A stretch of 64,000 nucleotides of DNA, from contig JAIUCV010000101.1 of the NCBI GenBank assembly GCA_026724425.1, positions 124,001 to 188,000 of the forward strand, written 5' to 3'. Below the pieces are notes generated by a model that searched no databases, was not told the origin of the DNA, and worked only from the letters and a program-made list of their open reading frames with translations. Source of the DNA: Erythrophleum ivorense. Taxonomy: Eukaryota; Streptophyta; Magnoliopsida; Fabales; Fabaceae. A program made the position numbers and the translations under genes. Of the stretch, positions 12,701 to 25,715 are shown piece after piece; the first letter of the stretch is position 1, and each line of letters opens with the position of its first letter.

Positions 12701-15700
12701 CTAAGGCCAGATACAGCAAAACAGGAGAAGATGACATAGCTAAAAGTATAGTTTATAGCTTCTCGAGTTCATTCTTTACCAAATAACAGTTATCGAATTA
12801 GAGTTCATTCTGCACTGAACAAGCAATGTTGCTTGATGTTATTTTCTTATAATAGATTTTTATCCTCATGCACCTACTTGATTTTTATAAATCACATGCA
12901 TTATTCATGCGTATATGCCTATCCTACTTCCAAGAGTGTCATATTCTGCAATGAGAATTCAAATCTTTCATTTAGAATACACGTACCTTCCGCTATCAGG
13001 TGAAAGCTTTTTATAGCTTTCCCACTCTGCTCCTGGTTTTAAGAAATATCTTGGAGCTTGGAAATTTGCAATCTGGTTACCAACAACAATTAAAAACACA
13101 ATCATACATACTGCACCTCATAAAACCACACCAAAGTTTACATGACTTACTTTTTTCAAAATTGGTTCAATCTTCTTTGCGGAATTAGGAATTCTGTCTC
13201 CAACAGCTTTTTCTAAGGTCTAGAAAGAAATAGAGAGAGAGTGGCGTCAAACATGATGGGAACACATATTTGATATGAAGACAGCCATATATCTTGCGTT
13301 TCATCTTAGTATTACCTTCAAGCTCATTGGAGCCTCTTTGAGGAGATCAACCAGCAATGCCTGCAAATCAATTTCTTTATTAACATTGGTTGCTTGACCC
13401 CCAGTTGTGTCCCTTAACGCATTAGTTTCCCAGGCTAATGGGTCTTTTTCGCTAGCAACCAAGTTATCTCTGTCCTTTGTCTGGACTTGTGTGACATTCT
13501 CGTTAGCAGAATGAGTTTTAGTAATATTCCCAATCCCATATGATGGAGATAGTCCCGGGGAAGCCGATAGCCTATTTTTCACAGTAGAGGCTGAAACCCC
13601 TGGTCTGAAAGAAGGCTTTGGACCTCCGATTGGAACTGTTACAATAAATCACAAGTGAAAAATTTGGAACTGAAAAAACAGCAAGGGATATAGTAGCTCC
13701 CAAGAGTCTTTAAAACCTAATGTGTTACCACAGGCTCGTTGCAAAAGTTTTTTCTGTATACCTGGGGGTGGATCAACTTTCCGCTTCTTAGGCGGAGGCT
13801 CTTTCTTCTGTTTATTTGACATTCTCCATGGACTTCCTGAAGGAACAGGAAAGATGTTATGATACTATTGATTACATACTACATATTTAAAGGTTTTGAA
13901 ACCAAGAGAGATGAAAACCTGACCACGCAGTAAATTTTGCATGTGTATTCAAGAGTTTTTAAAACACTGAGTTTGAAAGGAAAAGAGAGAATTTGGAAGG
14001 TACAACCGGCTTAACAACAATCTCATGTTAGCTGAGCAAAAAAAATTTCGCAGGGACACCAGATAACAGAACGAAAAAGTTACCTTCGGCAAGAGCTAAC
14101 TTCTTTGTCAATGATGGATTCCCAGGTTCTAAAACAATTGCCCTGACATAACCAAAATTGTAAGGGTCTTTCAGGCAGACGCACTTTGATGAGACTTAAA
14201 GATGGACACAAAAGTATGCAATTTGTTAAGCACAGTGAGAAACATTCCTTTTTTCTAACTGTGAGTGTCACAAAAAAAGCTAAAAGTACCCAAGATGAAA
14301 ATTACATGAGTAAGCTAAAAGATAAACCCATTTAAGCCATAACTAAACTCAGAAACTATGAAAGTAGAGGCTGACATAACAGCAGCCTAACTGCAAGTCT
14401 GCAATAAGATGAACAATGCGTATCCTGATACTTTGTTCATAGCTCCATCAAAGGTTATATGTTATAGTGCCAAGACTCATGAGAAGACTACCCTACCCAT
14501 AGAATACTGCTAAACCAGAGAACCTAAGAGAGTAGACACCTTTGCAGCTAAAGGACAAACTATGCTGAAAAAAGTTATAGATATTGAGATGCAGCCAAAA
14601 TGATTGGTAAGAGTTTGTACTTGCGTGATTTGGTTCTCTGTTCAGCTTCAACTGAGCGCATCTTCATATGGCTCGTGGTTGACTCATCTAGAGTTCGCTG
14701 GACGTTCAGTTTTCGCCACGCACATCCAGCCTCAACCAGCACACCATTTCCATCTTCCCCGCTTTCGTGTTCTTCATATATATCACATAAATCACCAGGC
14801 TCCCTAGACCACGTAAATTTGAATTCCTTTCCACCAACATTAATTATCTGTTTAAACCAAGATAACAGAGTCAAAATTAAAATAACGGATAACAACAACT
14901 TTGACAAAACAACAAAACTCAGATGCCGAGAGAAATAAATGACAAAAAGGTATGCAGAAGGGGTTAATCAATCCAATTGACAACCATTACAAGCGCAAAA
15001 CCACAGGTATACAAAGAAAATATGTTGCCAGTAGAATAAAGAGACAATAAAAGCAGCAACTGAATGAGTAAACCAACATACCATACAATACATGCTCAAC
15101 CAATAAGCAAGTCAATGTCTACCCAGAATCGACCAAAGAATTAATGTAGTCCAAGTAGCAATGGAATATTTGCCAACACATATATGCAACAGGAATTCTC
15201 CTCCACAAGCCATAGTTTAAAAGGAGTAAAAGGTTGACCACAGGATGATAACTATTTGGCTTATGCAGAACTAAACCAGCTTCTTGTCCAATATTACATT
15301 ACCATCTACTTACTAAAGGACCTTTTTTCCCCAATTTCACTAATCTAGGGCACCTTGATTGAAGTCAATTGTCAAAATGTTCAATGGCACAGCAAAAAAA
15401 CAGAAGGATAAACTACCAAAGCAAGCAAATTTAAGATTCACCCAATGAACGAGTGCAACTAGCTGAAGCAATTCAACTCAAACTAGGGAAATCCTCTTTC
15501 CCTGAATTCAAATTTTTAGTGGAAACTCACATTCCCGGTGCTATTGTTTGGAAACGCATCGAACTTGATCTTGGCGGCTCCACCTTGTGCCTCCACCCGC
15601 TTGATCTCTTCCACCAAGTCAGGAGCTAACCGTATTATCATTCCAAAAGCCGAAGGACTCTCCCTCGGAACAAGACTAAAGCTTTCCTCAACCGTACGAG

Positions 15701-15911
15701 GCGCGGTCGACGCAGCAGCCGCCTTGACGCTGGTAGTATTCCGCTGTCGTGGGGCGGCGGCTGAGCCACTTCCAGTGGACATCCTCCCGGCGGGAGAAGG
15801 ATGCCGGTTCGTAGGAGGAGGGAAGGAATTGCGGTTGCGTCCACCGCTACCGGTTCCTCCTCCACCCCTACCGCCACCGCGACTAAATTTCGACGATCCT
15901 CCGTACGTCAT
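9772..15911 (-). CDS. ELL-like protein with C-terminal occludin/ELL domain, At3g21290-like
   Basis: Twelve exons on the minus strand: 15911-15531, 14847-14621, 14142-14084, 13836-13762, 13635-13316, 13219-13151, 13072-12987, 12681-10633, 10547-10470, 10374-10263, 9987-9937, 9822-9772. All are in frame, encoding 1185 residues. The N terminus is Gly/Arg-rich. Residues about 70-200 (FGMIIRLAPDLVEEIKRVEA, then VGGKEFKFTWSREPGDLCDI) resemble the N-terminal region of ELL elongation factors. A perfect SV40-type nuclear signal, PKKRKV, is at residues 238-243. The large eighth exon encodes an acidic, Ser/Asp-rich disordered region with decapeptide repeats, which probably explains the older dentin-sialophosphoprotein-like label. 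The C-terminal ~100 residues form a charged helical occludin/ELL domain (YKAYVQEYLDKYDSY; VERYNKILEQLRESYCKCGE). A role in RNA polymerase II elongation is inferred from this architecture. The gene is divergent from UBP7. Confidence 0.87.
12125..12250 (-). repeat. Intragenic 30-bp tandem repeat encoding GH(D/G)SDAVDI(D/E)
   Basis: Within the eighth exon of the ELL-like gene about four copies of a ten-residue unit occur in a row. Examples are GHDSDAVDID and GHGSDAVDIE. They add to the acidic disordered region and are a likely site of length variation. Confidence 0.9.
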
Positions 15912-16369
15912 CCGGTCAAATTGCGCCGTCGTCAGTGCAATATCCTTACAACCATGTATTCGCGTATATGTGTATGTACAGATTTAACTGATTGAGACGC
16001 GCGAGCAAAGAGAGAAAGAGAGAAAGAGAGAGAGAGCGAGACGATGATTAGAAGAGAGAGAGGGACCCAAGAGGCTTCTCTTCTTCTCTTCTCTGCTTCT
16101 TCCTTTTTTTTTTCTTTTTTTTTCAAGTTTGTTAAACGCCGCCGTATTGGATTGTAGGTTTGATGTCTTTCTGAAGCGACCGAGCGGTGAATAAACCAAA
16201 CCCGACCCGACCCAACCGGATTTACACGCCCGGACCCGACTGTAAAGGCTGACATATTAAAGACGATCGAAGTAGAAAAGAAAGGAACATAATTTTCCGT
16301 TGGCCTTCTCTTGAAGAAATCAATCAATCTCTCTCTCTCACTCTCTCTCTCTCTCTTTCGGCATCAAAC
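15912..16369. promoter_or_regulatory. Shared divergent promoter of the ELL-like and UBP7 genes
   Basis: The two start codons face away from each other with 458 bp between them, so both promoters and 5' UTRs lie here. GA/CT tracts are present at about 16012-16060 and 16328-16358, near the two transcript starts, plus a GC-rich stretch at about 16195-16245. No TATA box is obvious. This suggests a broad bidirectional housekeeping promoter. Confidence 0.6.
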
Positions 16370-19300
16370 ATGTTAACAGGTGAAACTTCTTCAAATTTCT
16401 CCAATATGTATGCTTCATCGATGTATCTGCTCCCCCTCTTTTGCTCAATGAATTTATAAAATCGCCAGTTTCAGCATTTGAATTTTGGTTTCCTGATCTT
16501 GTCTTCTTCTCTGTGAGCAAATAGGTTGTTTAGATTGTTCGTGTAACTTAAGATTTTGAGAGTGATAGTGAACTCTGTGTAATTTAGAGGATGTTTAATG
16601 TATCCCCGTCGAGGCAGAAAATGTGGCTGGATTTATGCCCTTGTTGTATTTCGAGCTGTGACAGGCTCTAGGCGTTTCATAGTCTGAAATATATCTTCCT
16701 TGATATGATGTATCATGAGCTTGAATGCTAATGTCGATCTAAGTCTGGAGTTGACTGATGTGAATTTGCTGTGAGTTGTGTTTCAATTGTCAACAGTGAG
16801 CGTGAAGTGGCAAAAGAAGGTGTTTGAAAGTATCGAGATTGATACTAGCCAGCCTCCTTATGTTTTCAAAGCTCAGTTGTATGATTTGAGTGGAGTACCA
16901 CCAGAACGGCAAAAGATCATGGTCAAAGGTGGACTTTTGAAGGTAATTGGACTCACCGCCTGCTGGTTTCTCTTAAGTTTACTAATGTGTTTCTCGATTT
17001 GTTTGTTCGTGATGATTTACAACGTATTTCTTTCGATTGATGCAGGATGATGCAGATTGGTCCACAATGGGACTGAAAAATGTAAGAACTCTTTTGCATT
17101 TATTGCCACTGTCTCCCTGAATTGCTTATGGTTTTATACTCTTTTGAAGTGCATACTTGTTAACTTTTCTTTTTTCTTCTTTCGAGGGTCAAAAACTGAT
17201 GATGATGGGAACTGCAGATGAAATAGTGAAGGCTCCAGAGAAAGGTCCTGTTTTTATGGAGGATCTTCCTGAAGAAGAGCAGGCTGCTAGTCTGGTTATT
17301 TTTTTCTTCTGAATAGAGGAGCATTGTGTTTCCTGTGGTTTGTTAGTTTCTGTTAAGTATTAGCTTAAACGCAAATCAGTGCACCTTCATGACAGTTCAA
17401 ATGGAAAAAGAAAAGCATCCCATTGTGCTAGACACTGAAAACTGGTGGCTTGATTTCTTATGTTTTACAAGTGTTTGGCTTTATATGGACTAACGAACAT
17501 TACAAATTGATTTCAGGGTTACAGTGCTGGCCTAGTCAATCTTGGCAACACCTGCTATATGAACTCCACGATGCAGTGTTTGAAATCTGTCCCAGAGCTG
17601 AAATCTGAATTAGTCAAGTCAGTCTATCTCTATTTCTTTTCTGTTCTAACTAAAAAATTGATAAATCTCACTTATGTTAAGCATAGCATTGCAGCTATGT
17701 CATGTAACCAAAATCTGTTTCTTGATCTTTTCTCATTAGTTACCAATCTGCTCGAAACAAGGATGTGGATCAGACTTCTCACATGCTCACTGTTGCAACA
17801 CGTGAGTTATTTAGTGAGCTTGATAAAAGTGTCAAGGCTGTTGCACCTATGCCGTTCTGTTAGGTTAGTCAATGTTCTTGTAATGCTTAACAGTATGTGC
17901 TTCTTTTACTTATTCTTGTTAGTTCCTTAAGATCAAATGAGGAATTTTTTGCATGCAAATGAACTTGACATCTTAGTTGCCATTACAAAAATTTAGTTGT
18001 GGATTGTCAATAGAAACTTGGGAATAACTTTGAATAACAATATTGACTCAATATGTACGTCAAGTTGGGTTGTACGGAAGCCTTATATCGAACGCTTTTT
18101 GATGGTTCCCATCATCAGTTTCCAAAGTTATCATAGTTTCTGAATTTCTCATCATAAAATTTTGGAAGTTTCCAAATTTCTCTCATATCCATTTTTGGTC
18201 TTGATGCAGGTGTTACAAAAAAACTATCCTCAGTTTGCTCAGTTGCATAACGGAAATCACATGCAACAGGTTTGTTGCTTATTGCCAACTCGGTTGTATT
18301 GTGGTTTTAATCTTCCAGTTTGTGAATCCAGAAGCCTTTTCAATGTGTAGCAGGATGCTGAAGAATGTTGGACGCAAATGTTGTTCACTCTTTCCCAGTC
18401 CCTAAAAGCACCATCGCCTAGCGAAGATCCTGATGCTGTGAAGGCCCTTTTTGGTCTCAACCTTCGGAGCAGGTCACAACACAAATTTCACGTTCAAATG
18501 CTCTCTTGTGTGCTGATTTCTTATAGATCTATTCTTTTTGGTCTCGTTGATCTGAAAACAATCATGCAGTATCTGTAAACAGAGAGAACTACTTGAATAC
18601 CTTTACTTACTGCTATTCATTGAGTCGTTGTCTACCTTTCAAGGGTCAACTTGAGATGCTTGGAATTGTTCAAGTTTTTTTGTTGCAATTGCTGTAGTGC
18701 ATCTATGGGTATATCTGCCAATATATATGATGCATGCATGTATGTATGTTGTTTATGGCCTGCTTGACAAGGCATTATTTGACATTTTTATCTTCTGCAC
18801 ATGTTCATTTGTAACCTAGATATATAAAAATCTCTGACCGGTGTTCTCTTTTCTTTTCTTGCGCAGAAGAAATGTGATGTGTTTACTAAACAAGCTGTTT
18901 TGTTGCTGTAGATTGCATTGCCAAGAAAGTAGCGAAGAAAGTTCAGAGACAGAATCTGTCTATTCTCTGAAATGCCATATATCACATGAGGTGAACCACT
19001 TGCATGAAGGCTTAAAACATGTGAGTAATGTTATAACTGTATTTGCTTATCTTTGGTGAGAAAATGAAGTCCCAAACTTGTATGTTGTCACTATTGTCCA
19101 TGTGGCATAACATCTCAGGCAAGTTCATATGATAAAAAGTTCCAATTCTTCTTGCTTACTGTAGGGACTGCAAGGAGAACTTGAAAAAACATCTCCTGCT
19201 CTGGGCCGCACTGCGGTTTACATTAAGGAGTCTCTTATAGATTCGCTGCCAAGGTGATCAGTCGCTGCTTATTCGTTGTGCCCTGTTCTGCAGTATTTTG

Positions 19301-20433
19301 GTTTCCTTCAATCCTTTTTTGACAGGATTTTTAACTAACATGTTTTCAGAGGAAAACCTGAACTAAATACTACTTCAAATCCTTTTTCCCTCTGAAAAGA
19401 AGTTTCTTAAACTCTTCTTACTGATCTTGAAGGTGCTTGACTGTCCAGTTTGTGAGATTCTTCTGGAAAAGGGAGGGTAATCAGAAAGCAAAAGTTCCCC
19501 GGGTATAGAAGCTTTCTCTTTTGTATTTTAAAGAAAACTTTGGTTGCACGACATGATTATGATTTATGATAGTCTCTTGATTGTTGATCTTTGAAGAAAG
19601 TGGATTACCCGTTGGAGTTGGATATATTTGACCTTTGTTCTGAGGACCTTCGAAAGAAACTGGAAGCTCCTCGCCAGGTATACACAGCCATCCTTTTTTA
19701 CTATCTGAGGTGGTTAACCAAATTAACTGACAAGCTGTGTCTTTCAGAAACTTAGAGATATCGAAGGTCAAAAGCTTGGTCTACAGCCCAGTGCAAAGAG
19801 CAGCTCAAAGAGTGATGATGTGAAAATGACCGATGCTGAGGTACAATTTTTTGTACATATCTATCAACCCTGCGCTAAATACAATTTTCTAAGATCTTTG
19901 CTCTATAATTCTCTGCAGGGATCATCAAACGGAAGTGGCGAATCATCCACAGGTGACCAACAGGGAGGTATATTCTTTAAAAGAACCCCTTTCACAACAT
20001 CTTTCTTGTCTAGCTTGGAACGCTCTGTAATTGGTCTATTTGTTGGATTCAAATTTTGATTTTACTTCATCTTGACCTTTTTGTCAATAGGTGGTTCGTC
20101 TCACATGACTGGAATCTATGACCTGGTCTCGGTGTTGACCCACAAAGGCAGGAGCGCAGACTCGGGACATTATGTTGCATGGGTCAAGCAAGAGAGTGGT
20201 CACTTCCTTTATAAAACATAACACATATAAGACTTGATTATAACTCTCAAGCTCTGACACATTTGTGTCATTTGAGAACACCTCTTAACACATGTTTTAT
20301 AGGCAAGTGGGTTCAGTACGACGATGATAACACGAGCCTTCAACGCGAAGAAGATAAAACTAAACTCTCTGGAGGAGGTGATTGGCATAAGGCATACATC
20401 ATTATGTACAAAGCTCGTCTCGTCTCCATGTGA
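16370..20433 (+). CDS. UBP7: Ubiquitin-specific protease UBP7-like, interrupted by one in-frame stop
   Basis: Deubiquitinase of the UBP6/UBP7 group, which acts with the proteasome. Exons: 16370-16379, 16797-16942, 17046-17081, 17187-17294, 17517-17617, 17740-17863, 18210-18269, 18354-18472, 18912-19020, 19165-19253, 19433-19502, 19597-19677, 19748-19840, 19919-19967, 20091-20198, 20303-20433. An N-terminal ubiquitin-like domain (VSVKWQKKVFE to KLMMMG) is followed by the Cys box GLVNLGNTCYMNST (catalytic Cys about residue 113) and a C-terminal His box (SADSGHYVAWVK). All exons join in frame and match the family end to end, with one exception. At the 3' end of exon 6 the expected FWM reads Phe-Cys-stop (TAG at 17861-17863, directly before the donor GT). 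If used, it truncates the protein at 174 residues, removing the His box. This may be a recent pseudogene, an allele-specific lesion or a sequence error. Confidence 0.88.
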
Positions 20434-21000
20434 TCTCTTCTCGTTTCTTGATTTCATTTCTTGAAACAGTCAGGTCACTTTAAGCTTAAGCCCAACCTTC
20501 ATGCTCCTCTTTGTCTGAATTTTTCCCCTATAATTTTTCACATTATTGTTCTGTTACCATTACAATGTTATACGACCAGAAAACTTTAAAACGTGTTTGT
20601 CGTTCTTTCAAGGTTTTCTTTAGAGGTCCTAAATCTGAATATCGTAAAACCACCAATAAATAAATATGTTAAAAGTTTACTTCAAAGAGGTAATAAAATT
20701 TGCTCAAAAAAAAAAAAAGGTAATAAAAATAATAATAAATGGATTGATTGGGATGTCACATGTTGAAGTAGAACAGTGAGATGAATGGTGCTCGTTGCAC
20801 TTGTAGTAATTTTATCAGTACTATAGATTTTCAAACTCAGGGCATCTGCATCGCAGAGATTCTGCACAGTTTTTTAGAAAAAAAAAAATATAATAATAAA
20901 AAATGATGACATGGCGAGACTCTGCACATAATCGTCTCTCCGGACGAGTTTTGAGAGTCGTTTCTGAGACGAGTTCGACACTTGTCACCACACGGTTCGT

Positions 21001-21033
<33 letters not shown>

Positions 21034-21868
21034 GAAAACTTAAAAAAAAACTAAAAAAAATATTTTTTTCCGCAACTTTGAGAGTCTCTGCATCGCATCT
21101 ACTTTGTGGGTCAACCACACTGATCCTGGTCAACAAAGAACAATTGCAGATTAAAAAAATTTACATGACTCCAATGTAAATAGTAAGTACAATGAAACAA
21201 AAAAAAAAACTAATTCTCTTCGTAATTTCATTAACAAATGAAAGGATATCAATCATAACTGTCAAATAAAAAAAAAGTAAACAATAAGCAAAACATGAAC
21301 TGAGCAAAACAGCTCCCCACAAGACATGTGGATCTGGTGATGTAATAAGTGAATAAGAGTGGACCATTACCAAAACAGTCATCAAAGTTAAGAAACAGTG
21401 AGCCCAACACAAGAGGAATTTCAGAAATGATAGCTTAACACATTTAGTTAAACACTGTCAATTCAACTTTAAACCAATATTGATTCTCCATTTCAAATCT
21501 TTTGCCCTAATTAGTCCCTAAGAAGTGGACCATTATTAAAATTCGGTATCTTAGCGCTATCAAGTATCTATAGCCACATGGACCACCATTTAATTTGCCA
21601 GCCCTTTTCATTTTGACTTTTTTTATTGTTATCATTATTTGATGTCCTTCAAAATAAATAATCTCTATTTAAAACTTGGTTTCATAGTATGGGTAGAGCC
21701 ATTTACTTTCTTTATTACATATACACTAGATTATCATTTGTTTTTTTCTATCCAAATACATGAAGTACAGATATATTTGTTTGAAAATACAAGAATTGGA
21801 CTCTTCTAATTCGACAAATAATATTCTAGCACTATACCTCTTTTTTGTAAGATCACTACTTTTAGTTT

Positions 21869-22015
21869 GAGTTTGATTGGACGCCTAGACCTAATTAATC
21901 AACGCCTAAATTTTTTGATACTAGAGTTTGATTGGACATGGTCTGCAAAACATGCGTTGGTGCATCTGATCATAGAGTTTGATTGGACATTGCATGCAAT
22001 CACGCCTTTGGTGCA
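21869..22015 (+). repeat. Three imperfect ~50-bp direct repeats
   Basis: The core gagtttgattggac occurs three times at about 50-bp spacing (near 21870, 21926 and 21976). A following segment with ttggtgcat is shared by the last two. This is noncoding and probably TE-derived. Confidence 0.7.
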
Positions 22016-22796
22016 TTCCATTCACAATTTTAGTAAAACAAAAATTGTGAGCTCGAAATATATTCAAAAAGGGAAGAAAAGAAAAAACGAAAAATATAAT
22101 AATTAACATGAAGAAAAAGAACGCAACTTGTTGTTATTTGTCTCCCCGGCTAATACAAAATATCTCAAATTGGAAGAGAAAATTTTTGTTACCACATTGG
22201 ATCTCTCGTAAATCTATCTATATTCCCATTTCCAAAACAAATTTATCGAACCACTACAATCCAAAAGCCTGATGTATGTTAAGGTAAAAAAATTAATATT
22301 TAATTGGTACTATGAATAAGAGAATAGGATGAAGAAACAAAAAGAGAGAATGAGTGGCATAAACAAGTCATATTAATAACAAGAAGTAATTAGTGCACAA
22401 TGTAGAATGTCGCATTAGTCGTGAATACAACTTCAACCATCAAAGACAAAAAAAAAAAAAAAAAAATGTTAGCTCGTCAAAGACAACAAATTCGTGATTC
22501 AATTACTCAAAATCTAATATATAGTTGTTCTATAAATATGAAACTCTTTTTTCTTATTGTAGGGACTGTTACATGTCTCTAGATTCTCTCCTTACAAATT
22601 CCCTTCAAACAGAACCATCTCAAAGCTATCCCAATTTTCTTTATTTCTGTCAAAACGTTTTAGGATCATCAAACAAACTTCTGACACTTATACCAATAAT
22701 CACTAAAATACTCTTCAAAGACCATTAGTTAACATTAACCCTCATCTTGTGAATGACACTAGGTTTTTTATCCGCACTACGCACAGATCTGTATTA

Positions 22797-23071
22797 CTCA
22801 TTCCGTTCCTAAAAGATAAATTTTCAAGGAATTTTTTGTTGTTTCAAATAGATGAATTTTTATATGTTTTCAATGTGTTTTTAATGAGTTAATAATGATA
22901 AATTGTAAACTTCAAGAAAAATAAATGAAATTATTAAAGTACCATTGGTTAAAAGTTATGGGAAATCATTATTCACAAAAAATAATACATTTATAGTTGA
23001 GTTTTAATATGTCTTCTTAATATGTGTGAAATCTCTAGATAATTCATCTTTTAGGAATTGAGGGAATATAG
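22797..23071. mobile_element. MITE with imperfect terminal inverted repeats
   Basis: The left end reads ctcattccgttcctaaaaga and the right end, reversed, reads ctatattccctcaattcc then taaaagat. The termini are thus imperfect inverted repeats sharing ttcctaaaagat, and the interior is AT-rich and noncoding. TA dinucleotides flank both ends, as for Tc1/mariner-type (Stowaway-like) elements. Confidence 0.6.
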
Positions 23072-24130
23072 TATTTTTATTTTAAAACTTTTGTCGTCAA
23101 TTGTATAGCCAGCATGATTGGCCTAAACCAACATTCTTATTTTTCTTATTTATTCGGTATAGTCTGTTTTGGTTTCTTTTCTATTTCCGTTCTTATACAG
23201 TTTCTTCATTATTTTTTATTCGGTTTCTTCTTCATCATTACTCTTATTCGTCTTCTTTCCTTTTCAGTTTCTTTCTCCTTGTGGTTTCTTATTCAGTTTC
23301 CTTCTTCACCTTTTTTTGTTTCTATCGTTTTTTGATATCTTCGTCTTCGCTTATTTTATGTTTCTTCTTATTGTTTGTGCATCGATTGACAAACACGTAT
23401 TTTTTCTTACATATTCATGAATGTAATAATATTTATATACTTATAAAAACTGCAATGACTTTAAATCTCTTAAATTTCAATTTGTAATGAATTAATGAAT
23501 AAGTTCAATTAAAATATACTATTCAACAAATTATAGTAGTGTAAATTTAGAAATGGAATTAATCAACAATAGCTAAAATTTTTATACGATATATTTTTGT
23601 ATTTTAACATATAGTTAATTTGTTATTTTTTAACGTTCAACTCCTTTTATTAAAAATATTGTTTTCTCTAAAATTGTATAGTAAAATCCTCATATAGTAG
23701 CAAATACTTATATTTGTCATGTTTATTATTTAAAGTTATTTTAATTATCTTTTATATGTGTTGAAAATGAAAAATGCTATTAACAACTTATGTTTTGTCT
23801 TTTAACATTTAACAAATATTGTTATTTCAGTTTATATTTTTCATTCATAATAATATATCTTTTACATAATTGAAATCAATCATGAATAATATATTAGACT
23901 CAACTTGAATTTTTTAGTCTCAAATATATTTAAAAAGACATAATTGGCATTTTCATGAATTTTAGAAGTATCTCTATATATATTAGAATCATTTTGATTT
24001 AAATCTATTTAGAAATAAAAGTTAAAGCTATTAGTTTCTAAGGGAGTGTCCACCTCAACTTTTAAACAACATAAAAATCAAATATTTTATCTGGAAATCA
24101 ATGGGAAAACCTTTGGAAACGGGTCAAATT

Positions 24131-24917
24131 TTGCCTCCTCGTGGAATTGTTTCGGACAACTCTTGCAAGCATTGTGGCCAACAAAGAGACATTCTCTATA
24201 TCTTCTTCCACGTTCTTTTGCAGACTGAGTCTATGATTCATCCCCTCTCCTCAACAAACTTGTTGTAAGCTCACACCTTTCTTTGCAACTCTTTCACGAT
24301 GTCGTTATTCTGTCTCCAATAGGTTTATCGTCTATTTCTCTCTACCCTTCGATCATTTGATATTTGTGGAAGGCTCTCGATCTCCTCCTATTTGAATATC
24401 ACAAGATTGAAATTTTCCTAAGTTGTGAAGGATGCTCGTGAATGGAGTACTGCCTAAAGCTGAGCTAAGACATCAACCTCTCCTCTCCCTCTCCGCATAG
24501 CCTCCATTATCCTTCCGAACACAAACTCTTTTTTGTTGATGCAACATAAAATGCTTCCTTAGAAAGTTGTGGTCGATCTTAGCTGGATTATCAAATCTCC
24601 TTTGATCTCTTCACGGCTCCATAGTGATGCAAGCATAATGTTTACTTCTTCGGTCATTGTTATTGAACGTGTTGGGATAAAGAAAATGTTATCTAGTGTG
24701 CTAGATGCATGTTTTTTTTTCTAAATGTTTTTTAGATTCTTAAAGCTTATCTCTCTTATCACTCAAAAGAAACTGCAAATGATCTCTAATGTCTTCTACA
24801 CAACATTAGACATCTTTTTTTTTCTTTTGTCTATATCTTTTTTTTATTCATAGATTATGTAATGTTAAGGCAGACTCACTTGCAAAGTGTTCTGAACAAT
24901 TCCCCAATTATTAGGGT
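24131..24917 (+). pseudogene. LINE (non-LTR retrotransposon) relic: zf-RVT and RNase H tail
   Basis: At 24131 one frame reads LPPRGIVSDNSCKHCGQQRD, followed by an aromatic stretch ending in His. This is the CxxC...H zinc-binding segment found after the reverse transcriptase in plant LINEs. At 24848-24917 another frame reads IHRLCNVKADSLAKCSEQFP, the end of a plant LINE RNase H domain (N-x-x-AD-x-LAK). The stretch between has stops and shifts. No reverse transcriptase core is recognisable upstream, so this is a 5'-truncated, decayed copy. Confidence 0.65.
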
Positions 24918-25715
24918 ATAATCTTCTCAAGATCGCCCAGAAAAAACTCAGCTCAAGATCTATGTAATTCTTTATAACTAATTTTGCAGTTCTCCAAATT
25001 TTTTAATATATAAATCTTTCAAATTTAGTTACTATATCGATTTAAAGTTTTATATTGAACTTGTGGAGTTAGTTTCTAATTTAAAACTGATTATATGTTG
25101 ATTTTAATAATTTTTTAATTAAAAAAAAAAAAAATTCACTAATTTAACATAGCTAATTTTATATGATTATATGGAATAATATTATTGGTTGTTTAAAGTT
25201 TTGAAATTTTTTTATTTTGGAGATGCTTATGTGGATCAATAAAATGTATTTTTAAATTCTATGTGGAGGCTTGTAGTTCTCTAAATGTTATTTATATATT
25301 ATACCAGTTATATTTTGATTTTTGTAATATATATTAAAATTAATACTTATTTTGTAATTAATATTAAATTAGTTTTCTCTTCTTAATTGTTAGAAAATAT
25401 AGTTTCTTTATTTTATAGACTTTTTAATATGAACAATATATAATAGTTTTGAATTAAAAAAACTTTCTTATAAAATAAAAATAAAATTAACTAATTTAAC
25501 AAATATAGCTAATTTTAGATGATATAGAATAATATTATTGGTTGTTAAAATTTGGAAATATTTTTTTAAAAAAAGATGCTGATTTTGTATAATTTAATTG
25601 GTTTTAAAAAAAAAAAAATCTGATGTAGATACTCTTAGAACCATTTAGCTTCTAACTTTTATATAGTATAAATTCCGATTGTTTACCGACTTTAATGATA
25701 AGCAAATGTTACTAA

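Larger units (their letters stand above)
20434..25715. other. Gene-poor AT-rich region with transposon debris
   Basis: Downstream of UBP7 there is no supported host gene for about 5.3 kb. Homopolymer runs are common (for example a run of about 25 T at 21006-21030). It holds a short tandem repeat near 21.9 kb, a MITE at 22.8-23.1 kb and a LINE relic at 24.1-24.9 kb. The stretch 23,100-23,420 encodes only low-complexity Phe/Ser/Leu frames from TTC/TCT-rich DNA, not a gene. Confidence 0.6.

Noticed and set aside
20840..21130. Possible MITE with ends containing ctgcatcgca
   Set aside because: The shared motif is in direct, not inverted, orientation and no target duplication was found.
23101..23487. 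Overlapping hydrophobic frames that look like membrane segments
   Set aside because: They come from low-complexity TTC/TCT-rich DNA, are present in several frames at once and start at non-ATG codons.
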